Source: Pseudomonadota bacterium | GTDB taxonomy: Bacteria > Pseudomonadota > Alphaproteobacteria > Rhodobacterales > Rhodobacteraceae | Assembly: GCA_027592105.1 (NCBI GenBank) | Contig: JAQCLA010000126.1 | Span: 1 to 7,453 of the forward strand | Length of the DNA stretch: 7,453 nucleotides | Direction of reading: 5' to 3' | In this document: piece after piece, positions 1-6,643 of the stretch | How the letters are laid out: every line of letters starts with the position of its first letter | Numbering within the stretch: position 1 is the stretch's first letter | Position numbers and translations under genes: made by a program | Notes under the pieces: generated by a model | What the model saw: only the letters and a program-made list of their open reading frames with translations | Told to the model about the DNA's origin: nothing | The model's database searches: none

Positions 1-1614
1 ATCATCCTGCCCATAGCGCGACAGCAGTTCGATATTCTCGACCGGCAAGAACAGCCTGTCGCCGCCTGCATATTCCAGCAAAAGGCATTCATGCGGCGCG
101 CCCATCGCGGTGACGGTCTCAAGCCCCTTGTAGCGGCCCACACCGTGATCAACATGCACCACCAGATCGCCGGGGCTGAGCGATTGCGCCTCGGTCAGGT
201 AGTTGTCGGCGCGCTTGATCTTGCGCTTTGGCCGGATCAAGCGATCGCCCAGCACATCTTGTTCCGAGATCACGGTCAGCCCGTCACCGGTAAACCCCTC
301 GTCCAGCGGCCAAACCGCAAGGCTGAGGCTGCCCTTGGGGCCGACTGCGCGGGCATCATCGACCAGCTTGGTATCGGCGAGTCCCTGATCCTCAAGCAAG
401 CCCTGCAAACGCTCGCGCGCGCCCTCGGACCAAGAGGCGATGACAACGGCACTCTCTTCACGCTTTGCCTTAATGTGATCCGCCAAAGCACCAAAAAGGC
501 TGAGTGATTCGCTTTGACGCTCTGGCGCGAAATTGCGCCCTACGCGCCCACCCGCATCAATCACGCGCGGCCCCGGTGCGGCGGGGATCGGTGCGAATTG
601 CAGCGCGCGATGGGCGGCCACCGCGCCCACCCAAGCCGCATCATCAAGATAAAGCAGCTCGGGCGGCACGGGCTTGTAGACCGTATCAAGCCGCCCCTTC
701 TGGGTTAGCGCGGTTTTGCGCGTATCATATTGATCGGCAATGGAATCCCAGCGCGCCAAACGCTGCGCTGTGGTCTGATCATCCAATGTCATCCGCGCAT
801 CGGGCAGGTAATCGAACAACGTCTCCAGCCGTTCATGGAAAAACGGCAGCCAATGCTCGACCCCTTGATGTTTGCGCCCTGCACTGACCGCCTCATATAA
901 CGGGTCATCGGTGCCCGCCGCGCCGAACTCGATCCGGTAATTTTGCCGAAACCGCGTGATCGCGGCCTCGTCAAGGATCACTTCGGACACAGGCGCAAGT
1001 TCGACCCGGTCAAGCTTTTCGGTGGTGCGCTGCGTCGCAGGATCGAAGCGGCGCGCGCCATCAAGCAGATCACCGAACAAATCCAGCCGCACCGGCCCGC
1101 TGGCCCCCGGCGGCCAAACATCGATGATCCCACCGCGCAGCGCGTAATCACCCGGCTCGCTGACCGTGGGGGTCTGCACAAAGCCCATGCGCACCAAGAA
1201 TTGCTTGAGGCCCGCATCATCGATCCGCGCGCCGACCACGGCCGAGAAGGCCGCCGACTGCAGCACCGCGCGTGCAGGCACACGCTGGGTTGCGGCATTG
1301 AGCGTGGTCAAAACGATGAAACGCCCCGTCAACCCGCCCGCCAAAGCCGCAAGCGTGGCCATCCGCGCGGCCGAAATCTCGGCATTGGGCGAGACACGAT
1401 CAAAAGGCAGGCAATCCCACCCCGGAAACGACAAGACCACGGCGGATGGGTCGAAAAAGGCCAAAGCACGGGCCATTGCGGCCATGCGCTTGTCATCGCG
1501 CGCGACATGCAGCACGGGTGCCGCAGCCCCCTTGGCCAGTTCCTTAAGCACCAGGGCGGCGTCGAAACCCTCGGGCGCACCAGAGGCGAGAATATGATCG
1601 GATGTGTCGGCCAT
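1..1614 (-). CDS. mfd: Transcription-repair coupling factor Mfd, N-terminal part (3' end beyond window)
   Basis: Mfd recognises RNA polymerase stalled at DNA lesions, pushes it off the template by ATP-driven translocation and recruits UvrA for nucleotide excision repair; it acts in the cytoplasm. The minus frame is open from ATG 1614 to the window edge, giving 538 codons of a protein that is usually about 1150 residues. The UvrB-like N-terminal module is clear: FPGWDCLPFDRVSPN (residues 63-77), LRGGIIDVWPPG (159-170) and GRKHQGVEHWLPFFHE (about 245-260). The RNA-polymerase-interacting CarD-like domain begins near residue 479 (LSPGDLVVHVDHGVGRYKGL) and continues to the edge. The translocase motor with its Walker motifs and the C-terminal regulatory domain lie outside the window. 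The start is chosen because family homology begins within about ten residues of it. It has no obvious Shine-Dalgarno sequence, and a promoter-like element sits directly upstream. The gap to the upstream same-strand gene is 39 bp. The family assignment is secure. Confidence 0.97.
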   Translation of the reverse strand, partial: MADTSDHILASGAPEGFDAALVLKELAKGAAAPVLHVARDDKRMAAMARALAFFDPSAVVLSFPGWDCLPFDRVSPNAEISAARMATLAALAGGLTGRFIVLTTLNAATQRVPARAVLQSAAFSAVVGARIDDAGLKQFLVRMGFVQTPTVSEPGDYALRGGIIDVWPPGASGPVRLDLFGDLLDGARRFDPATQRTTEKLDRVELAPVSEVILDEAAITRFRQNYRIEFGAAGTDDPLYEAVSAGRKHQGVEHWLPFFHERLETLFDYLPDARMTLDDQTTAQRLARWDSIADQYDTRKTALTQKGRLDTVYKPVPPELLYLDDAAWVGAVAAHRALQFAPIPAAPGPRVIDAGGRVGRNFAPERQSESLSLFGALADHIKAKREESAVVIASWSEGARERLQGLLEDQGLADTKLVDDARAVGPKGSLSLAVWPLDEGFTGDGLTVISEQDVLGDRLIRPKRKIKRADNYLTEAQSLSPGDLVVHVDHGVGRYKGLETVTAMGAPHECLLLEYAGGDRLFLPVENIELLSRYGQDD

Positions 1615-1622
1615 GGCCGCGT

Positions 1623-1650
1623 GACCTACGCCGCGGGGGGGCGGAGTCAA
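1623..1650 (-). promoter_or_regulatory. Putative sigma70-type promoter of mfd
   Basis: On the minus strand, TTGACT (1650-1645) is followed after 16 bases by TAGGTC (1628-1623). The -35 matches the consensus at five of six positions; the -10 is weaker. Only eight bases separate the -10 from the mfd ATG, so a start at the usual distance would give an mRNA with essentially no 5' leader. The spacer carries a run of seven C. The element begins just after the stop codon of the upstream membrane-protein gene. This is pattern matching by eye only. Confidence 0.45.
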
Positions 1651-1653
1651 GCG

Positions 1654-2172
1654 CTAGTGCAGCGGGCTGACCGTGACATTGGTGTACATGCCCCAAAAGG
1701 CGGTGATGAAAATCGAGATCACGCCCATCAGCTGCACGATCATCCGGTGATTGCGCAATCGCAGATAAAGCTGATCGATCTCGGCGTTCTGCACCTGCTG
1801 CGCCGTCACAAAGCTTAACCCTGTCACCGCCAAAAGCGGCAACAGCAGCAAGACGATGGCTTGGGCAAATTCGACCCCATAGGCCCACCCAAGAACCATC
1901 AGCGCGCTGAGCGCAAAGCCCGAGGCCGCCACAAGCAGCGTGCCCGAGAGTGCGGCGAATTCCAAAATGCGCCTTGCGTTGACCTCGACCATAAGCAACA
2001 GATCACGCTGGCTTTCGACATGACCACGCCGCGCGCGTTGGACCATGTGATAGGGAATACCCAAAACCCAATGCGACAACGATGACCACATCACGGCCAA
2101 AACGATCCAATACCAAAGATTCGAAAATGACCGCAGGTCGATCACTTCGGTGACAAGATCGAGAAAATCCAA
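1654..2172 (-). CDS. Four-helix membrane protein, 'component of SufBCD complex' family
   Basis: This is a 172-residue integral membrane protein when started at TTG 2172. Four hydrophobic segments are visible, at about residues 19-39, 72-95, 100-121 and 144-164, with a basic, polar loop (about 46-68) after the first. From memory, the motifs IDLRSFSNLWYWI near the N-terminus and ISIFITAFWGMY near the C-terminus match a conserved Rhodobacterales family commonly named 'component of SufBCD complex'. Nothing in the sequence supports an Fe-S assembly role, and no suf genes are adjacent, so I treat the function as unknown. The start is uncertain. TTG 2172 fits where family similarity begins. TTG 2274 would add 34 unconvincing residues, although purine-rich sequence lies just upstream of it. 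GTG 2145 is also possible. The gene lies 39 bp before mfd on the same strand and diverges from hemB. Confidence 0.82.
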   Translation of the reverse strand: MDFLDLVTEVIDLRSFSNLWYWIVLAVMWSSLSHWVLGIPYHMVQRARRGHVESQRDLLLMVEVNARRILEFAALSGTLLVAASGFALSALMVLGWAYGVEFAQAIVLLLLPLLAVTGLSFVTAQQVQNAEIDQLYLRLRNHRMIVQLMGVISIFITAFWGMYTNVTVSPLH

Positions 2173-2212
2173 AACTGCGCCGCCCGAATGCCGATACCGT
2201 TGCTCTGCCTTG

Positions 2213-2240
2213 TCTATACCGGCCCTGCGGGCGGTTTCTA
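2213..2240 (-). promoter_or_regulatory. Possible promoter of the membrane-protein gene
   Basis: Within the 169-bp divergent region, the minus strand carries TAGAAA (2240-2235), a 16-base spacer and TATAGA (2218-2213). Each hexamer matches the sigma70 consensus at about four of six positions. Transcription would start near 2206, downstream of the alternative TTG at 2274 and about 34 bases before TTG 2172, which favours the shorter protein. I found no equally good promoter for hemB in this region. The match could be chance. Confidence 0.28.
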
Positions 2241-2341
2241 GCCCCGGGTTGCATTCATGCGCATCATCGCACAACCCTTGCCCTTGTCGTCAGCCCGTGG
2301 CACCGCTTGAAGTTGTAAAGCCCGAGAGAAAGGCACCCGCC

Positions 2342-3334
2342 ATGCCCCAAGCCGCATTTCCCGCGATCCGCCACCGGCGCCTGCGCGCCTCGCGCGCCCT
2401 GCGCAATCTGGTGCGTGAGCATGAATTGAGCGTCAATGACCTGATCTGGCCGATTTTCGTGCGCGACGGCACGGGCATCGAAGAGCCGATCTCCTCCATG
2501 CCCGGCGTCTATCGCCGCTCGGTCGACAAGATCGTGGAGGCCGCGCGCGAGGCTGCATCCTTGGGCATTCCCGCGATATGCCTGTTCCCCTATACCGATC
2601 CTTCGCTCAAGACCGAAACCTGCGAAGAGGCGTGGAACCCCGACAATCTGTCGAACCGCGCGATCAGCGCGATCCGCGACGCGGGGCTGGATATCGCGAT
2701 CATGACCGATGTGGCGCTCGACCCCTACAACATCAACGGCCATGACGGCATCGTGCGCGACGGCGTGATCGTGAATGACGAAACCGTCGAGGCGCTGGTC
2801 AAGATGGCGCTGGCCCAAGCCGCGGCGGGGGCTGATATCATCGGGCCGTCGGATATGATGGATGGGCGCATCGGCGCGATCCGGACCGCGCTCGAGGCAG
2901 AAGGCCATCAGAATGTCACCATCATGTCCTATGCCGCCAAATTCGCCAGCGCCTATTACGGCCCCTTCCGCGATGCGGTCGGCGCTTCGGGGGCGCTCAA
3001 GGGCGACAAGCTGACCTACCAGATCGACCCCGCCAACCGCCGCGCGGCACTCGCTTGCGTCGAGCGCGATCTGATGGAGGGGGCCGATATGGTCATGGTC
3101 AAGCCGGGCATGCCCTATCTCGACATGGTGCGCGAGGTGAAGGACCGCTTCGGCGCGCCGACCTATGCCTATCAGGTCTCGGGCGAATACGCGATGATCG
3201 CAGCCGCCGCCGCCAATGGCTGGGTCGATGGCGACAAGGTCATGGTCGAAAGCATGATGAGTTTCCGGCGCGCAGGCTGCGATGGTGTCTTGACCTATTT
3301 CGCACCGCGGCTGGCTCAAATCCTCAACGGGTAG
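2342..3334 (+). CDS. hemB: Delta-aminolevulinic acid dehydratase (porphobilinogen synthase)
   Basis: HemB condenses two molecules of 5-aminolevulinate into porphobilinogen, the first common step toward haem, bacteriochlorophyll and cobalamin, in the cytoplasm. The protein has 330 residues, the normal family length. Both Schiff-base lysines are present: K200 in IMSYAAKFASAYYGPF and K254 in MVMVKPGMPYLDM. The metal-site segment reads DVALDPYNINGHDG (123-136), so the three zinc cysteines of E. coli and animal enzymes are absent. The position I align with the allosteric-magnesium glutamate of E. coli is C239, in NRRAALACVERD. The ATG at 2342 is preceded by GAAAGG (2328-2333) with eight bases of spacing and begins the typical N-terminus (RHRRLRASRALRNLVREHE). 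The same frame is open upstream to 2150, but that extension is not family-like. The gene diverges from the membrane-protein gene; the next gene begins 128 bp downstream. Confidence 0.98.
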   Translation: MPQAAFPAIRHRRLRASRALRNLVREHELSVNDLIWPIFVRDGTGIEEPISSMPGVYRRSVDKIVEAAREAASLGIPAICLFPYTDPSLKTETCEEAWNPDNLSNRAISAIRDAGLDIAIMTDVALDPYNINGHDGIVRDGVIVNDETVEALVKMALAQAAAGADIIGPSDMMDGRIGAIRTALEAEGHQNVTIMSYAAKFASAYYGPFRDAVGASGALKGDKLTYQIDPANRRAALACVERDLMEGADMVMVKPGMPYLDMVREVKDRFGAPTYAYQVSGEYAMIAAAAANGWVDGDKVMVESMMSFRRAGCDGVLTYFAPRLAQILNG

Positions 3335-3375
3335 CGGCGCATCGGCGGGTGAACGCCAATGATTGTGTTTTGCCC

Positions 3376-3404
3376 GTGACAGCACGGCGCGAAACGCTTA
3401 GGAT
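3376..3404 (+). promoter_or_regulatory. Putative promoter of the SYLF-domain gene
   Basis: GTGACA (3376-3381) and TAGGAT (3399-3404) are separated by 17 bases and match the sigma70 consensus at five and four of six positions. A transcript would start near 3411, leaving a leader of about 52 bases before ATG 3463. The in-frame ATG at 3403 overlaps the -10, which argues against using it as the start codon. Identified by eye. Confidence 0.4.
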
Positions 3405-3462
3405 GCAGGCCAACACGCGGGCAGGAAGACCCGCCCCCGAGGCTATTGGCAAGAGGCATCAG

Positions 3463-4020
3463 ATGCGCACCATCACCCGTCGTCATTTCGTGATCACCGC
3501 AGCCGCTGTTCCGCTCGTGTCGGCATGTGCAAACGGCGTGAACTCCAGCGGCGGGCAACGTATCGACGCGCGCGTCGACAGCGCCTTGGAATTCATGAAC
3601 CGCGAAGTGCCCGGCGCGCAGGAGTTGAGCAACAACGCCGCCGGCGTTCTTGTCATGCCGCTGATCACCGAGGCGGGTTTCGGGTTTGGCGGCTCGTATG
3701 GGCGCGGCGCTTTGCGGATCAATGGCGTGACGGTCGATTACTATTCGGCCACCGCCGGCACCTTTGGCCTGCAGATCGGCGCACAGCAATATGCCCATGC
3801 ATTGTTCTTCATGACCGACACGGCCTTGCAGGACTTCCGCAATTCCAACGGCTGGGCGGCAGGCGGCGATGTGCGCTATGCCCTCAATGATCGTGGCGGG
3901 ATGCTGGGTGTTGATACAAACACGCTGACCGATCCGGTCATCGCCCTGATCTTCGGACAGGCCGGGCTGATCGTGGGTGCGACGCTCGACGGAACGCGCT
4001 ACGCGCGCATCCTGCCTTAA
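3463..4020 (+). CDS. SYLF (Ysc84-like) domain lipoprotein with Tat-type signal
   Basis: This 185-residue protein has an export signal followed by a SYLF/Ysc84-type domain, a fold linked in eukaryotes to phosphoinositide and actin binding and of unclear role in bacteria. The N-terminus has a twin-arginine-like motif (TRRHFV, residues 5-10), a short hydrophobic stretch and the lipobox VSAC with Cys22. It is therefore probably exported folded by Tat and anchored by lipid. The domain is supported by AAGVLVMPLITEAGFGFGGS (59-78), the ISNGVTVDYYSATAGTFGLQ-like stretch at about 86-104 (actual sequence INGVTVDYYSATAGTFGLQ), QQYAHALFFMT (108-118) and the glycine-rich end near residues 165-178. ATG 3463 is chosen because AAGAGG (3451-3456) lies six bases upstream and the signal peptide starts there. 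An upstream in-frame ATG (3403) falls inside the putative promoter. Substrate and partners cannot be read from the sequence. Confidence 0.9.
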   Translation: MRTITRRHFVITAAAVPLVSACANGVNSSGGQRIDARVDSALEFMNREVPGAQELSNNAAGVLVMPLITEAGFGFGGSYGRGALRINGVTVDYYSATAGTFGLQIGAQQYAHALFFMTDTALQDFRNSNGWAAGGDVRYALNDRGGMLGVDTNTLTDPVIALIFGQAGLIVGATLDGTRYARILP

Positions 4021-4040
4021 ACAACACCGATACCACCCGT

Positions 4041-4068
4041 TTGCATTTGCCCGCGCTTGGGGTAGCAG
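4041..4068 (+). promoter_or_regulatory. Possible promoter of the penicillin-acylase-family gene
   Basis: TTGCAT (4041-4046), a 16-base GC-rich spacer and TAGCAG (4063-4068) lie in the 75-bp gap after the SYLF gene. The layout resembles the elements before mfd and before the P-loop gene. The -10 is weak against consensus. It would start a transcript near 4075, about 20 bases before the ATG. Confidence 0.3.
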
Positions 4069-4095
4069 GCGTTATCTGACTTACGCCGAGGGACC

Positions 4096-6567
4096 ATGTT
4101 CTTCCTGCTGCGCTGGCTTGTACGTTTGGGGTCTATCGCCGTCGCCCTGACGGTGATCATTGTGCTGTCCGCTTGGTGGATCGGGTCACGCTCGATCCCC
4201 GATTATGACGCGGCGTGGTCGGTGCCGGGCATTTCCGCCCCGGTCGAGATCGTGCGCGACACCGCCGCCGTGCCCCATATCTTCGGTCAAAGCGATGCGG
4301 ATGTGTTCTACGCCCTCGGCGTGGCACATGCGCAAGACAGGCTGTGGCAGATGTTGATGATGCGCCGCACTGCACAGGGGCGCTTGTCCGAGATCTTTGG
4401 CCCGGCCACCTTGCAGATCGACGATCTGCTGCGTCGCCTTGATGTCTATCAATTGGCCAGCGCTTCGGTCGCGGCGCTGGATGCCGACACCACAATGGCG
4501 CTCGAGGCTTACGCCGCAGGTGTCAACGCTTGGCTGGGCCTTGTGGGTCAAGAGGCGCTGGGGCGCGGCGCGCCCGAACTCTTCCTATTCACCCCCGACA
4601 TTACGCCATGGCGACCCGCCGATAGCGTCGCGGTGACATTCCTGATGGCGCTGCAACTGACAGGCCACCATGATGAAGAGGTGTTGCGCGCACGCCTGTC
4701 GCTGGCACTAGATGATCCGCGCGGTCTGGCCGATCTGATGCCCGATGCCCCGGGCGCAGGCGTGGCCGAATTGGCCAGCTATCAAGATCTCTTCGACACG
4801 GCCCTGCCCCGGTTTGCGCATGCCACATCCACCCCGCGCCACCCGCTGCATCCCAATGTGCTGGGCCGGGGATTGGCCGGTGCCTCCAATGCCTTTGCCG
4901 CGACATCGGCGCGCGCGGCCGCATCCGGGGCGCTTTTGGCCAATGATCCACATCTTGGCCTGACGGCACCGGGCATCTGGTATCTTGCGCGGCTCGAGCT
5001 TTCGACCGGCGGCGTGATCGGGGCCACCATTCCCGGCATGCCGGTGATCTTGGCGGGCCGCTCGGAACGGCTGGCATGGGGAATCACCTCGGCCTATCTC
5101 GATGATATCGACCTTTATGTCGAAGCGTTGAACCCCGAGAATACGGGCCAATATCGCACCCCCGATGGCTGGGCCACCTTTCGCACCGACCGGCGCGTGA
5201 TCGAGGTTGCGGGCGAAGCCGATGTGACCATCACGCGGCGCTGGACCGAGAATGGCCCGGTCCTGCCCGGTCAGCATTTCGATTTGGCCACCATCACCCC
5301 GCCCGGACATGTGATGAGCATGGCATGGACCGCGCTAAGCGATCGCAACACCTCGATCCAGACGGGGATGCGGCTGATGCGGGCGCAAACCATCGAAGAT
5401 GGGCTTGCCGCAGGCGAGGATTTCGTGGCCCCCGCCCAAAACCTGATGCTGGCCGCCGCAGATGGGCGTATCGCGATGCAGGTGATCGGGCGCATGCCTT
5501 GGCGGATGAACGACCATGAAACCCAAGCGCGCATGCCCGCCCCCGGCTGGGTGGCCGCGAACCGCTGGCAGGGGATGACGCTCTATTTCGCCAATCCGCG
5601 CTTCATCGACCCCGAAAGCGGGATGCTCGGCAATACCAACAATCGCACAGTTGATCGTGCCTTCCCGCTGCATGTCACCCATGATTGGGGCGATACACAG
5701 CGCATCACGCGGCTCTCGCGCTTGATGGAGGCACGCGATGTCCATACCCGCGATAGTTTCATCGAGGCGCAGCTCGACACCGTTTCGGCGGCCGCGCGCA
5801 ATATCCTGCCCTTGGTAGCCCGCGATCTGTGGTTCACGGGTGAAGCGGCCCCTGCCGGAACGCCCGAACGCCGCCGCCAGCGCGCGTTGGCACTTTTGGC
5901 CGATTGGAACGGCGAGATGAACGAGCATCTGCCCGAACCTTTGATCTATGCCGCATGGATGCGCGAATTGCAGCAACGGCTGATCCGCGACGATCTCGGC
6001 CCGCTGGCCGATGAATTCCAAAGCTATGAGCCGCTGTTTGTCGAGCGCATCTACCGCGATATCGACGGGGCCGCGCGCTGGTGTGACATCAGCAATTCGA
6101 CGGCGGTCGAAAGCTGCACCGATATCGCGCAGCTGGCGCTCGACGATGCGTTGCAATGGCTGGAAGAGCGCTATGGCGCCGAGTTGGAAAGCTGGCGCTG
6201 GGGGGCGGCCCATGAGGCACGCCATGACCATTCGGTGCTGGGACAGACACGGCTGTTCTCATGGATCGTGAATATCCGCCAACCCACCAGCGGCGGCGAT
6301 TTCACCCTCAACCGTGCGGCCACTCCCGGCACGCTGCCCGATCCCTTTCTCAATATCCACGCCGCGGGCTATCGCGGTGTCTACGATTTCGCCGACCCCG
6401 ATAGCTCGGTCTTCGTGATCGCCACGGGGCAATCGGGCAACCCCTTGTCGCGCCATTACGATGATCTGGGCGAGTTGTGGCGGCGCGGTGAGTATATCCC
6501 CATGTCGCTCGTTACCGAACTGGCACGGGCCGGCAATATCGGGATCACCCGGCTCGCACCCCGCTAG
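4096..6567 (+). CDS. Penicillin acylase (amidase) family Ntn hydrolase, membrane-anchored
   Basis: This 823-residue protein belongs to the penicillin amidase family (Ntn hydrolases, peptidase S45 type), which hydrolyse amide bonds of penicillins, acyl-homoserine lactones or related N-acyl compounds. Family members are made as a precursor and cleave themselves so that a serine becomes the new N-terminus of the beta chain. Here that serine is S264 in GASNAFAATS, followed by LANDPHLGLTAPGIWYLARL (281-300). Other hallmarks are VPHIFGQSDADVFYALGVAHAQDRLWQ (split: VPHIFGQSDADVF 59-71 and GVAHAQDRLWQM 75-86), GNTNNRTVDRAFP (512-524), WRWGAAHEARHDH (700-712) and GQSGNPLSRHYDDL (778-791). C663 and C674 may form a disulphide. 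Residues about 11-29 form one hydrophobic segment, so the enzyme is probably anchored facing the periplasm. GAGGGA (4088-4093) lies only two bases before the ATG, closer than usual. The true substrate cannot be decided from sequence alone. Confidence 0.95.
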   Translation: MFFLLRWLVRLGSIAVALTVIIVLSAWWIGSRSIPDYDAAWSVPGISAPVEIVRDTAAVPHIFGQSDADVFYALGVAHAQDRLWQMLMMRRTAQGRLSEIFGPATLQIDDLLRRLDVYQLASASVAALDADTTMALEAYAAGVNAWLGLVGQEALGRGAPELFLFTPDITPWRPADSVAVTFLMALQLTGHHDEEVLRARLSLALDDPRGLADLMPDAPGAGVAELASYQDLFDTALPRFAHATSTPRHPLHPNVLGRGLAGASNAFAATSARAAASGALLANDPHLGLTAPGIWYLARLELSTGGVIGATIPGMPVILAGRSERLAWGITSAYLDDIDLYVEALNPENTGQYRTPDGWATFRTDRRVIEVAGEADVTITRRWTENGPVLPGQHFDLATITPPGHVMSMAWTALSDRNTSIQTGMRLMRAQTIEDGLAAGEDFVAPAQNLMLAAADGRIAMQVIGRMPWRMNDHETQARMPAPGWVAANRWQGMTLYFANPRFIDPESGMLGNTNNRTVDRAFPLHVTHDWGDTQRITRLSRLMEARDVHTRDSFIEAQLDTVSAAARNILPLVARDLWFTGEAAPAGTPERRRQRALALLADWNGEMNEHLPEPLIYAAWMRELQQRLIRDDLGPLADEFQSYEPLFVERIYRDIDGAARWCDISNSTAVESCTDIAQLALDDALQWLEERYGAELESWRWGAAHEARHDHSVLGQTRLFSWIVNIRQPTSGGDFTLNRAATPGTLPDPFLNIHAAGYRGVYDFADPDSSVFVIATGQSGNPLSRHYDDLGELWRRGEYIPMSLVTELARAGNIGITRLAPR

Positions 6568-6584
6568 ACGCCACACACAGGCTT

Positions 6585-6611
6585 TTGCATCGCCGCGCCC
6601 TGCGCTATGAG
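6585..6611 (+). promoter_or_regulatory. Possible promoter of the P-loop protein gene
   Basis: TTGCAT (6585-6590), a 15-base GC-rich spacer and TATGAG (6606-6611) lie in the 76-bp gap after the acylase gene. The spacer is shorter than the usual 17 bases. The arrangement resembles the element before the acylase gene. A transcript would start near 6618, about 26 bases before ATG 6644. Confidence 0.3.
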
Positions 6612-6643
6612 GCCATAGACCCGCCAAGCCCGAGGCCCAAGCC

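Noticed and set aside
212..243. Perfect 9-bp inverted repeat (CGCTTGATC ... GATCAAGCG, 14-base loop) within mfd
   Set aside because: It lies inside the coding region at Ile/Lys/Arg codons just before the CarD-like domain, with no T-run or regulatory context; repeated codons explain it.
943..1818. A 291-codon plus-strand open frame across mfd and the next gene
   Set aside because: It is antisense to the well-supported mfd frame, composed mainly of R, G, H and Q, and shows no domain.
2173..2341. Search for a hemB promoter or an FNR/CRP-type palindrome in the divergent region
   Set aside because: No well-spaced -35/-10 pair and no TTGAT-N4-ATCAA-like site was visible on the hemB side.
3344..3370. 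Possible terminator after hemB (GGCG/CGCC stem followed by a T-rich patch)
   Set aside because: The stem is only four pairs and the T-rich stretch is interrupted, so it is too weak to call.
2264..3385. A 373-codon open frame on the minus strand covering all of hemB
   Set aside because: Its translation is low-complexity (rich in H, D, R, G, A) with no recognisable motifs, and it exactly shadows a certain gene. Long antisense open frames are expected in GC-rich coding DNA.
3417..3434. GCGGG/CCCGC hairpin in the leader of the SYLF gene
   Set aside because: A five-pair stem with an eight-base loop in GC-rich DNA is readily found by chance, and it has no T-run and does not cover the ribosome-binding site.
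5335..6231. A 298-codon minus-strand open frame inside the acylase gene
   Set aside because: It is a composition-driven shadow of the acylase codons with no family-like motif or plausible start context.
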